Shown one piece after another: positions 55,633 to 64,000 of a stretch of DNA of 64,000 bases (position 1 is its first letter; each line of letters opens with the position of its first letter). Origin of the DNA: Clostridia bacterium (GTDB taxonomy: Bacteria; Bacillota; Clostridia; TANB77; CAG-508). The DNA is taken from NCBI GenBank assembly GCA_900759015.1, contig CAAEUE010000015.1, forward strand, positions 124,001 to 188,000, written 5' to 3'. The notes beneath the pieces were generated by a model. That model saw nothing but the letters and a program-made list of their open reading frames with translations, did not search any database and was not told the origin of the DNA. The translations under genes and the position numbers were made by a program.

Positions 55633-55678
55633 TAAAAAAGATAAATAACAATTTTAGCAAATCATTATTTATCTTTTT
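55633..55678 (-). terminator. Terminator, right copy of a 45-bp direct repeat
   Basis: AAAAGATAAATAA pairs with TTATTTATCTTTT, with T on the minus strand just past the gene at 55685. Almost identical to 51899-51943, loop included. Confidence 0.8.
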
Positions 55679-55684
55679 AATTTA

Positions 55685-56422
55685 TCATACATATGCTATA
55701 ATTGCTTCTAATATTTCTATATCACTTAAATAATTATCCTTATTAGAAGTAACACCTAAAATTATTGAATCCTCTACTTCGTAAGGTTCTAAAACTTGGT
55801 ATGGATCCATCTCCTCAAAAGGATATTCTATAACCTCTCCACTTATATAATCTCTTTGATATGTTTTTCCTGACATATCAATTACATATAGTTTATCTGA
55901 TTCTACCATATTTTTCAATTTTTCTTCTTGTTCAGTTAAATTATCTTGTTTATTACATTTTAAATATCCATCATTTGATATTTCAAAATCTGATATATTA
56001 TTACTATTTAATAAATCCATAAATTTTTCTCTTGAACTTTCAGAAATCCACATACCACTATTGGTTGGTGCCTGCTCTAATAATGTATTAATTTCGTCTT
56101 CAGCAGGAATACCATTTTTTATTATTCCTGCTAAAGCAACTTGGTATTGGACATCTGGTTTTACCTGAATTATTCGTCTTCCGTCATATTCTTCTTCAAT
56201 TTGGTATATGTCTGTTTGTCCTGTTGCATTTATTTCATTTTTTATTGCATTTATCTCGTTCGCATCTGTAGATACCATTCTATTCATAAAATCATTATTT
56301 TGGATATCATTTTGTAAAATATTTTGATCATTATTTTTTTCTGTATTATTATTAAAAATTAAAATTATTGCTATTACAACAACCACTACTAATAATACAA
56401 CTATTAAAATATTTTTCTTCAT
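55685..56422 (-). CDS. Unrecognised membrane-anchored extracytoplasmic protein, 245 aa
   Basis: One N-terminal helix (VVLLVVVVVIAIILIF) serves as anchor or uncleaved signal, followed by an Asn-rich linker and an acidic soluble domain of about 190 residues with YDGRRIIQVKPDVQYQVALAGII and a C-terminal SDIEILEAIIAYV. No family recognised. GAGGAG precedes ATG. It starts 15 bases after the M14-lectin gene, so it is probably exported with it. Confidence 0.6.
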   Translation of the reverse strand: MKKNILIVVLLVVVVVIAIILIFNNNTEKNNDQNILQNDIQNNDFMNRMVSTDANEINAIKNEINATGQTDIYQIEEEYDGRRIIQVKPDVQYQVALAGIIKNGIPAEDEINTLLEQAPTNSGMWISESSREKFMDLLNSNNISDFEISNDGYLKCNKQDNLTEQEEKLKNMVESDKLYVIDMSGKTYQRDYISGEVIEYPFEEMDPYQVLEPYEVEDSIILGVTSNKDNYLSDIEILEAIIAYV

Positions 56423-56436
56423 AAATTAATTCTCCT

Positions 56437-59400
56437 CTAAAAATCATTTAATAATCTCATTGTTGCCCTATTAAATTTACCTGCATAATCCCAATTTACA
56501 ACTTGACTGTGATTTGATACTCCTGGAAGTTCTAATAACATTGAACGTGTATTAGGTAAACTTCTTGCCCAATTTATTAAGTATCCATTTCCATAACTTC
56601 CTATATGTTTAGAAATACCAAATTCATCTCTATAATATGAACCAACACCATTATCTCCAATTGTTTCATTTAACCATCCATGAACATCTATTAGAACATT
56701 ACTTGAACCTTGATGACCTAAAATAAAATCACGTAATTGCGCTGCTTCTGGAGCTTGAAAAGCTGCAGTTCCAGTATAATTTCTAGCTGAAGTTAATCTT
56801 TGGAATCCTATACTACATGCTCTATTCATATCTATTCCTTGGTGATTAGGTGCATTACTATAAACTGTTGTACGTCCTGGTCCATTATTTGTCCATCCAT
56901 CATATTGGCCATCTGGATTTAAATTTGGAAATATATAAATTGTCCATTCATTTATTAAATTTTCTGAAAGGTTATTGTATAAGTAGTCTTTAAATTGATT
57001 TGCCATATATGTTAGCTCTGATCCATCTTTCCAATAATAATCTTCGAACCCGTGTATCGAGAACGTTGTAAATAAATGCTTACTTCCTTTTCCTATTTTA
57101 TAATATGTTAAATCATATCCTCCTTGACCCGATTGTCGTTTTCCTGATGTTCCATAAGTTCCTTCTTCATAAAACTTCCTATATCCTGTAACAAATCTAA
57201 ATTGTTGTGCATTTGATCCATTATCTGCATATACTTGTACATTCTGTCCATTTGCGGCATAACCATTATGTACATCTAATACACATGAATTATATAATGA
57301 TATTAATTTATAATACCCATAACCAGTTTCTTGAATTTTCCATTTTTGGTTATTTGACCAATTACAAGTTTCTTGATATACATTATTGTTATTTGTATCT
57401 ACTGTTAATACCTTATTAGAATGTGTTGCTCTTATTACATAAACATCATCAGATTGTGGTTCTAACGCAAATCTTTGTTGGCTAACATTATCAGCTGTCC
57501 ATAGCTGTACATTGGCTCTATCACCAGTTGAGCCTCCTGATACATCTATAACCATATTTGAATTTAATTTTGATTCTATTTCATAAATACCATATTCAAT
57601 TATATTAATATGTTCCAGTTTAAATTGTTGCGCATCTGTATTATTTGAATAATATAATCGTACGTTTGCTCCATACTCATTTATTGCCCCATTAGCAACA
57701 TCTAAATATAATCCATTTGCTTTTGAAATTATATTATAATATCCATTTCCGCAATCCTTAAAATACCAGCATTGATTATCTGTACCATTTTGATCATATT
57801 GTCCTACATTTGTTCCTATATTGGTACCTCCATTTTGTACATCTAATGCTTTAGCAGAATGAATAGCAACAATTTTATAGTAATTAGTATCTCCAATTCT
57901 AGTTATTCTAAATTTCTTTTGAGGTGTATTATCACTTTGCCAAATTTGTAAATTTGCGTGATTATCATAACTTGCACCATTTATATCCAAAGACAACCCA
58001 CTCTTTAGTTTTATTTGATAAACTCCATCTTCAATAAAACTTATATTGTTTTTTGGAGTTTCATTAATTAATATAAACTGTTGTGATACTGAATTTTTAT
58101 TTCTTTGTACTTGTAATTTTTCGCCATTCTGTGGTACATCATTATTTGTAATATAAAGATTTTCACATTTAGATATTATATTATATAATCCGTTTCCTAA
58201 ATCTTTAATAATCCATTTTTGAGTATCTAAATCATTATCCTGCTCTTGTGTAATTGTACTATATAAATGAGGAACCTCACTATCCACAGTTAAAACCTTC
58301 CCAGACATTTCTGATTTTATCTTATAGTATCCATCATTTACATATATAATCTCATATCTTTGTTGGTTACTAACATAATTATCCCAAAGTTGAATTTCTG
58401 TCCCGTCTGTATTTAATCCATCAGTAACATCAAAAGCTTTCATATTATCTATAGGAGTAATAATTTTATATGTTCCATCTTCTACAGATTGAACACCTTG
58501 TATAGGGTTTCTATCTGTTAAATAAAATTTTTGGGCATCTGAATTATTACTTTCGTATACTTGTAATTTTTCTCCATTGCTTGCATTAGCTGATGGAATA
58601 TCTATACAATAATTATTAGCAAGTGAAACAAATGTATACTTATCATTTCCATATGGCTTTATTAGCCACTTTTCATTAATATTTCCATCTTCTGTTTTTT
58701 GTATTAATTTATTTTCATCATTTATTGCTAATACTTTATTAGAACTTACAGAAGTTATTGTATAATAACTATTATTATATGTTATTTTAAATTTTTGTTG
58801 AAGTAATCCATCTAAATCCCACAATTGTATTGGTACATTATCTTCCATTAAACCATCTGTAATATCAAATATTTTATTTCTATCTATTACAGATGCAATT
58901 TCATAGAGTCCTGTTTCAACTGGCTTCTCTATTTGGTCATCTAATTTTATTAAACTAAATTGTTGCGCAATTGAATAATTACCTTCATATGTTTGAACAT
59001 TTGCTCCATTAGCAATATTTCCATTTTGTATATCTAAATATAATCCGCTTAATTTTGATACTAAACTATAACTTCCATTTTTATTTTCAATTACTTGCCA
59101 TTTTTGTGAAGCAGTACCATTTTCCTCATATTGCCATACATTAGTTCCATTAGATGTTCCTCCGTTTTGAACATCTAATAATTTTCCAGAATTAACATTT
59201 GTTATAGTGTAATATCCATCTGTTTCATCATATCTAAAATTAAATTTCTTTTGAATATTACCTTCATCATACCATTCCCATAATAGTGTATTTGCTCCAT
59301 TGTCTTTTGAACAAGCATCCACATCTACACCTATACTAGGATTACTAAACATTGCTATTCTGTATGTACCTTCTTCTATAGTCTTTTCTGGCGTTATAAT

Positions 59401-60483
59401 TTCTATAAACTTAAATTGTTGTGCAATGCTTCCATTTCCTTCATATACTTGTACATTTTCACCATTTGTTATATTTCCATTATGTATGTCCAAATATAAA
59501 TTTTTTATTTTTGAAATAATACTATAACTTCCATTATTATTCTTAACAATCTGCCATTTTTGTGAATTCGTTCCATTTTCTTCATATTGCCATACATTAG
59601 TTCCATTAAGTGTTCCACTATCTTGTACCGTTAATAATTTTCCGGAATTAACATTTGTTATAGTATAATATCCATCTGTTTCGTCATATTTAATACCAAA
59701 TTGCTTTTGTAAATTGTTTTCTTGGTACCAATCCCACAATAGTACATTTGCACCATTATCCTTAGAGCTTGAGTCGATATCTATTCCTATACTTTGTTCA
59801 TTATACATTGCTATTCTATAAGTACCATCTTCAATTGTTCTCGTTGGTTTAATTATCTCAATAAAATTAAACTGCTGTGCAATTGAGCCATTATTTTCAT
59901 ATACTTGTACATTGGCTCCATTTTTGATTTCTCCATTATGTATATCTAAATATAGTCCATTTAGTTTTGATATAATGCTATAACTTCCATTATCATTTTT
60001 AATTATCTCCCATTTTTGTGCATCTGATCCATTTAGTTCATATTGATATACATTATTTCCGCCATCCTGTACAGTTAATAATTTTTTAGAATTAACATTT
60101 TCTATTACATAATATCCATCTGTTTCATCATATTGAATATTAAATTGTTTCTGTATATTATCTTCCTCATACCAATCCCACAATAATACATTCGCTTCAT
60201 TTTCTATAGAACATGAATCAATATCTAATCCAATATTTGGATTATTATACATTGCAATTCTATACTTTCCCTCTTTTAAGACTTTAGCTGGTATAGTTCT
60301 TTGTGTATTTTCTGATAATTCTTTTGTTTCTTCAAAGTTATCATATAGTATGCTGTTATTTAGTTCGTTAGAAGAAATCATATTTATATTTTCTATTACA
60401 TTAGCATCCGCAAAAACTAAACTACACACTGATAAAGCAATTATGATAATTATAATAATAATTTCAAAATAAAATCTTTTCAT
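56437..60483 (-). CDS. Secreted M14 zinc carboxypeptidase with seven ricin-type lectin modules
   Basis: 1348 residues: signal peptide (about 1-26), seven ricin B-like modules of about 145 residues (about 55-1100), then an M14 metallopeptidase domain. Catalytic elements are FSIHGFED (zinc His and Glu), NPDGQYDGW, GIDMNR, LIDVHGW (third zinc ligand) and MLLELPG (general-base Glu). M14 enzymes of this kind in Bacillota usually cut cell-wall peptides. The first three modules open with EGxYRIAMYN and are much closer to each other than to modules 4-7. GGAGGGG precedes ATG. Confidence 0.9.
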   Translation of the reverse strand: MKRFYFEIIIIIIIIALSVCSLVFADANVIENINMISSNELNNSILYDNFEETKELSENTQRTIPAKVLKEGKYRIAMYNNPNIGLDIDSCSIENEANVLLWDWYEEDNIQKQFNIQYDETDGYYVIENVNSKKLLTVQDGGNNVYQYELNGSDAQKWEIIKNDNGSYSIISKLNGLYLDIHNGEIKNGANVQVYENNGSIAQQFNFIEIIKPTRTIEDGTYRIAMYNEQSIGIDIDSSSKDNGANVLLWDWYQENNLQKQFGIKYDETDGYYTITNVNSGKLLTVQDSGTLNGTNVWQYEENGTNSQKWQIVKNNNGSYSIISKIKNLYLDIHNGNITNGENVQVYEGNGSIAQQFKFIEIITPEKTIEEGTYRIAMFSNPSIGVDVDACSKDNGANTLLWEWYDEGNIQKKFNFRYDETDGYYTITNVNSGKLLDVQNGGTSNGTNVWQYEENGTASQKWQVIENKNGSYSLVSKLSGLYLDIQNGNIANGANVQTYEGNYSIAQQFSLIKLDDQIEKPVETGLYEIASVIDRNKIFDITDGLMEDNVPIQLWDLDGLLQQKFKITYNNSYYTITSVSSNKVLAINDENKLIQKTEDGNINEKWLIKPYGNDKYTFVSLANNYCIDIPSANASNGEKLQVYESNNSDAQKFYLTDRNPIQGVQSVEDGTYKIITPIDNMKAFDVTDGLNTDGTEIQLWDNYVSNQQRYEIIYVNDGYYKIKSEMSGKVLTVDSEVPHLYSTITQEQDNDLDTQKWIIKDLGNGLYNIISKCENLYITNNDVPQNGEKLQVQRNKNSVSQQFILINETPKNNISFIEDGVYQIKLKSGLSLDINGASYDNHANLQIWQSDNTPQKKFRITRIGDTNYYKIVAIHSAKALDVQNGGTNIGTNVGQYDQNGTDNQCWYFKDCGNGYYNIISKANGLYLDVANGAINEYGANVRLYYSNNTDAQQFKLEHINIIEYGIYEIESKLNSNMVIDVSGGSTGDRANVQLWTADNVSQQRFALEPQSDDVYVIRATHSNKVLTVDTNNNNVYQETCNWSNNQKWKIQETGYGYYKLISLYNSCVLDVHNGYAANGQNVQVYADNGSNAQQFRFVTGYRKFYEEGTYGTSGKRQSGQGGYDLTYYKIGKGSKHLFTTFSIHGFEDYYWKDGSELTYMANQFKDYLYNNLSENLINEWTIYIFPNLNPDGQYDGWTNNGPGRTTVYSNAPNHQGIDMNRACSIGFQRLTSARNYTGTAAFQAPEAAQLRDFILGHQGSSNVLIDVHGWLNETIGDNGVGSYYRDEFGISKHIGSYGNGYLINWARSLPNTRSMLLELPGVSNHSQVVNWDYAGKFNRATMRLLNDF

Positions 60484-60547
60484 TCGAATTACCCCTCCAT
60501 TTGTATATATATTTTTAATCTTATCATTATTCTATTTCTTTTACAAG

Positions 60548-60594
60548 AAAAAAATATACAAAGTAACAAATTTCGTCACTTTGCATATTTTTAT
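60548..60594 (-). terminator. Terminator of the cadherin-like gene
   Basis: ATATGCAAAGT pairs with ACTTTGTATAT (one mismatch) on the minus strand, followed by TTTTTTT, a few bases past the stop at 60601. Confidence 0.8.
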
Positions 60595-60600
60595 TATTTA

Positions 60601-61182
60601 TTATTTATTTTTACTCTTTCTAATAACTAAAATAACAACTCCTATTAGGATAAAAATAATTATTACAATTAAATATACATTTATTTTTTTAGGTTTATTT
60701 GCTTCATTTTCTATATTTATTGTATAAACTTTTAAATCTCCATTTTCTGCAGTAACTTTTATATTAATTATTTTTTGTTCTTGTGAAACACTCACATTTC
60801 CTATCCCATCAATTTTTGCATTTTCATTATTTGGTTCAGCTGTAACATTAAATGTTTTAATACTATCATCTTTTACATATATTGTATATGTGTCATTTTG
60901 TTTATTAAATTCTGGATACAAATCATATCCTTCTATGCTTAAAGATTTTAAATAATTATCACTAGATTTTCCAACATAATATTCTGCTGTTACTGTGTTA
61001 TTCTTGCTTTCTTCATATTCTCTTGCTCTCTCAGCAGCCTCCTCTTCTGTAAAATCCGCATAACCTGTGCTATTAGGTGGTACAGGTATATCTACAAGTC
61101 TAGGTGTTTCTGCAAATGATAAACTTACAAAAGACATCATGCATATTAAAGTAGTAATGAATATAGTTATTTTAAATCTCAT
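60601..61182 (-). CDS. Secreted cadherin-like beta-sandwich protein with C-terminal anchor
   Basis: 193 residues. Signal peptide (FKITIFITTLICMMSFVSLS, cut after SFA), a short charged helix (EEEAAERAREYEES), then a cadherin-like beta-sandwich domain with YLKSLSIEGYDLYPEF, YTIYVKDD and TAENGDLKVYTINI, and a C-terminal membrane helix followed by RKSKNK. It is displayed at the cell surface. ATG at 61182 follows AAAGGAG by five bases. It lies between two ricin-module genes and may help hold their products. Confidence 0.8.
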   Translation of the reverse strand: MRFKITIFITTLICMMSFVSLSFAETPRLVDIPVPPNSTGYADFTEEEAAERAREYEESKNNTVTAEYYVGKSSDNYLKSLSIEGYDLYPEFNKQNDTYTIYVKDDSIKTFNVTAEPNNENAKIDGIGNVSVSQEQKIINIKVTAENGDLKVYTINIENEANKPKKINVYLIVIIIFILIGVVILVIRKSKNK

Positions 61183-61263
61183 GTTTTCTCCTTTCACAAT
61201 AAATTGTATTCTATTAGTTTTATTATTATGCTTTAAGATTTTTATTCCAAACCTCTAATATAA

Positions 61264-61302
61264 GTAAAAATGGCAAATTAATTATAGAATTAATTCACCA
61301 TT
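61264..61302 (-). terminator. Terminator of the glucosaminidase-lectin gene
   Basis: AATGG...ATTAATT pairs with AATTAATT...CCATT (61269-61302), then TTTTTAC on the minus strand, eight bases past the stop at 61310. Confidence 0.7.
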
Positions 61303-61309
61303 CTCCTTT

Positions 61310-64000
61310 CTAAATTATTCTTAAATATTTTGAGGCTATAAAGCCCTTTGTTCCATCATCAAGAATTACCAAATCCCACGTATACCCATCTGAAAAATAA
61401 GCATCTCTCAATATTCTAGTTCCTGTAGTACCATCTCTAAAGGTTCCCAAGCTAGTATAGCTTTGACCTGGTCCAATTCTAATATTAACACTTCCTGTAG
61501 TTGATATTGCCACTCTTTCATTACAATTTGAAACATCATTTATAGTTTGTAAATATTCTCCTGAACAATATCCTACTGTTCCTGATGGTGTAATTACTTT
61601 TTGCCATCCATTAACATATCTTTCTATCGAAAGAAGTATTGTTCCATTTTGTAAGCTTTCGACATCATCATATTGTTGTCCTGGTCCATTTCTAACAAAC
61701 AATGTACCATTTACATTAACTTGAACACTCTCTGGGCCTTGATCTGAAATTGCTGGAAAATTTGGATCTGTACTAGTTCCACTTCCTGATGGTTTGGCAG
61801 ATGGGGTTTCTGGCATGTTTTCGTATACTGGTATAATAAACTTAATTGTGTTATCTAAAGTTCCTGTATCCACATATGCCCCTCTAAAAGTACGCGCTTC
61901 ACTATATGCCGCTGATAAGTTTTGCATATATTGATGAGTATAAAAGCCTCCCGGACTATTTGGGTTTACATCAAACTTATTTAAATATAATGTATTCTGT
62001 TTAGCATCTAAATAATTTTGTTTTACAAAAGTAATTCCACCTTCTATACCTTTTTGCATACTATCCCAGCCTTGTTCTTTAGCTTTAGCAAGTGCTGTTG
62101 CAAAATCATTTCCTACCTGTGCACCAATATTGAATGGATTAAAATACTGTTTTCCATCTCCTCCATCCATATAAATTGTAATAGAACCATTCCTACCTTG
62201 TTCTTGGAACAATCTTGCGATTATATAATAAGGATTTACATTTTGATGTTCACATGATATTCTAACATCTTCTGCAAAATTATTTAAAAAAGTTCCATTT
62301 ACTTGATATTGTATTGAATCTAGTGTAGCACCACTATTATAATAATCTGCTAAATCTACAAATTGGAAAGCATCAACATCATTTAAAAAGTTTCTAGTAT
62401 CCATAAAATAAGCTATTCCATTATATGAAGCTGATGCCCAATTTCCACTTACATATGGATTAGGAGCTATCCAATCCCCTTTATATACATTTGTATCTAC
62501 CAAATTAGCTTTTCTGTTATCATATTCGTATTCTCCTTGAACAGCTGTATAAAAGTCAATTCCTGTATATAGAACTTCAAATTGCCAATTTGGATGATTT
62601 ACAACTAGTTCATTAACTCTTTCCTGTATTCCTGGATACTTACTTGTATCTATAGTTATTCCACAATTTCCGAATATAAATAATTGTGCTTGTGTTCCAT
62701 TTCCTTGATATGCTCTAACATTAGCTCCCCATGATGCTACTCCATTTTCTATATCCATATATAATCCATTTGCTTTTGAAACTATATTATAAGCACCATT
62801 ATTGTTTGGTATTAAAAACCACTTTTGATTATCATTATATGCATTTGCTGTATTTTGTACTATATTATTATCTGATGCTTGAACTTCTAATGCCTTTTCT
62901 GAATGAGAAGCAACTATAGTATAATAACCATTTTCATATGTTAATATAAATTTTTCTTGATTAACCCCGTGATATTGCCATAATTGCACATTTGCTCCAT
63001 TATCTATACTTCCTTCTGCAATATCTAATCCAACATCTTGATCCAACGTTGTTATTATCTTATAAAGTCCATTTTCTACATATCTTGGTGTTTTTGATGT
63101 TTGCTTAATAAATTTGAATTCTTGAGCAATGGAATTATTACTTTCATATAATCTTACGTTAGAACCATTCGCTAAATTACCATTTTCTACATCTAAACAT
63201 AATCCACTTGCTTTTGAATGAATTGAATAACTTCCATTATCATTCATTGTTATAAACCATTTTTGTGCTGTAGAACCATTATATTCATATTGCCATACAT
63301 TTGTATAGTTAGTTGTTCCTCCGTTTTCAGCATCTAATACTTTTCCTGAATTAATATTTGTTATTAAATAACAACCATCTTCCTCTATATATTGTAGCTT
63401 AAATTCTTTTTGGATGCTATTCTCATACCATTCCCAAATTAAAACATTTGCACCATTTGTTCTAGAACTACTATCTACATCTAAGCCTAATTTTTCATTG
63501 TTAAATAAAGCTATTCTATATGTTCCATCTTCAATTGTTCTTTTTTCTCCAATTTGTGTAAAATGAAATCTTTGAGAGTTAGTACCATTATTTTCGTACA
63601 TTTGTAATTTCACTCCATCAGAATTATTAGCCGATGGCACATCTATATAATAATTATTGCATTTTGAAATTATACTATATTGTCCATTTCCTTCATCTTT
63701 TATTATCCACTTTTCTTCGTTTGTTCCTTGCTCATCTCGCTCAATTATTGACGTTCCATTTTTTACATTAGCACTGTCAACAGCTAACAATTTTCCTGTC
63801 AAAGTTGATTTAATTTTATAATAGCCGTCACCATTATATTTTATTTCAAAGTTTTGTTGGGTTGCTTCCCAACTATCCCACAACTGAATTCCATGTCCAT
63901 CATTTGTTAAAACATCGATTACTTTATTGTTCCCAAGAGAAGTATATATTTTATATATTCCATCTTTTATAGTTTCTGTCCCTTGTATAGATGTTCGATT
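61310..64000 (-). CDS. Secreted glucosaminidase with ricin-type lectin modules and SH3b repeats (partial)
   Basis: The frame is open to the window edge, so the N terminus is missing. Visible are three ricin B-like modules (starting near 63960, 63545 and 63100), then a linker and a glucosaminidase domain of about 210 residues with NPYYIIARLFQEQGRNGS, YFNPFNIGA and GIEGGITFVKQNYL, the LytB/mannosyl-glycoprotein endo-beta-N-acetylglucosaminidase pattern, and two SH3b domains (LFVRNGPGQQYDD and VNIRIGPGQSYTS). It probably cuts peptidoglycan glycan strands. The second module is of the EDGTYRIALFNNEKLGLDVD type also found in the M14 protein. Confidence 0.88.
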   Translation of the reverse strand, partial: NRTSIQGTETIKDGIYKIYTSLGNNKVIDVLTNDGHGIQLWDSWEATQQNFEIKYNGDGYYKIKSTLTGKLLAVDSANVKNGTSIIERDEQGTNEEKWIIKDEGNGQYSIISKCNNYYIDVPSANNSDGVKLQMYENNGTNSQRFHFTQIGEKRTIEDGTYRIALFNNEKLGLDVDSSSRTNGANVLIWEWYENSIQKEFKLQYIEEDGCYLITNINSGKVLDAENGGTTNYTNVWQYEYNGSTAQKWFITMNDNGSYSIHSKASGLCLDVENGNLANGSNVRLYESNNSIAQEFKFIKQTSKTPRYVENGLYKIITTLDQDVGLDIAEGSIDNGANVQLWQYHGVNQEKFILTYENGYYTIVASHSEKALEVQASDNNIVQNTANAYNDNQKWFLIPNNNGAYNIVSKANGLYMDIENGVASWGANVRAYQGNGTQAQLFIFGNCGITIDTSKYPGIQERVNELVVNHPNWQFEVLYTGIDFYTAVQGEYEYDNRKANLVDTNVYKGDWIAPNPYVSGNWASASYNGIAYFMDTRNFLNDVDAFQFVDLADYYNSGATLDSIQYQVNGTFLNNFAEDVRISCEHQNVNPYYIIARLFQEQGRNGSITIYMDGGDGKQYFNPFNIGAQVGNDFATALAKAKEQGWDSMQKGIEGGITFVKQNYLDAKQNTLYLNKFDVNPNSPGGFYTHQYMQNLSAAYSEARTFRGAYVDTGTLDNTIKFIIPVYENMPETPSAKPSGSGTSTDPNFPAISDQGPESVQVNVNGTLFVRNGPGQQYDDVESLQNGTILLSIERYVNGWQKVITPSGTVGYCSGEYLQTINDVSNCNERVAISTTGSVNIRIGPGQSYTSLGTFRDGTTGTRILRDAYFSDGYTWDLVILDDGTKGFIASKYLRII

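Overview
The window reads as a chromosomal segment of a low-GC, probably spore-forming member of the Clostridia (Bacillota). Base composition is strongly AT-rich, ribosome binding sites are AGGAGG-like, and TTG/GTG starts are frequent. The gene families point the same way: Spo0E-like phosphatase, Asp23/Gls24, small alarmone synthetase, QueH, DUF3006 beside a ComEC-like hydrolase, and VanY. The genome cannot be named from sequence alone. Nearly everything is read from the minus strand; the only convincing plus-strand gene is at 33929-34270.

Layout. 0.1-8.1 kb: Spo0E-like gene, a GT-C glycosyltransferase, the hydrolase/DUF3006 pair, then metG, glmM and argS. 8.4-14.6 kb: a GC-richer orphan gene, a lipid-type glycosyltransferase/acyltransferase pair, nadD, a YdcF-like protein and a P-type ATPase. 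14.8-15.4 kb: a short CRISPR array without cas genes, flanked by an inverted-repeat element. 15.5-21.2 kb: RelQ-like synthetase, DUF308 and Asp23 proteins, and a heterodimeric ABC exporter. 21.5-33.7 kb: VanY, galE, lytic transglycosylase, polA, two tandem GtrII-like membrane proteins, an ABC-F ATPase and a divergent HhH-GPD-like protein, with further GC-richer orphan genes between. 33.9-44 kb: an acyltransferase, a cysteine synthase-like enzyme, several unknown proteins, DUF4230 with a 26-residue membrane peptide, queH, another GT-C protein and ruvB. 44.4-64 kb: a cell-surface region holding glycosyltransferases, an acyltransferase, prs, a UDP-galactopyranose-mutase-like flavoprotein, a GtrA protein, and three very large secreted proteins built from ricin-type lectin modules.

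How it fits together. Precursor supply (glmM, galE, prs), lipid-linked sugar transfer (GT2/GtrB, GtrA, several GT-C proteins), O-acylation and wall remodelling (VanY, lytic transglycosylase, amidase, M14 peptidase, glucosaminidase) make this largely an envelope-building segment. The three ricin-module proteins share exchangeable lectin modules but end in three different wall-cutting domains, which is the most distinctive system here. Other unusual signals are the orphan CRISPR array with its neighbouring inverted-repeat element, four GC-richer single-gene units with a common layout, a dispersed palindromic repeat that abuts stop codons, and a 45-bp direct repeat bracketing a three-gene cassette. 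No tRNA, rRNA, prophage or intact insertion sequence was recognised.
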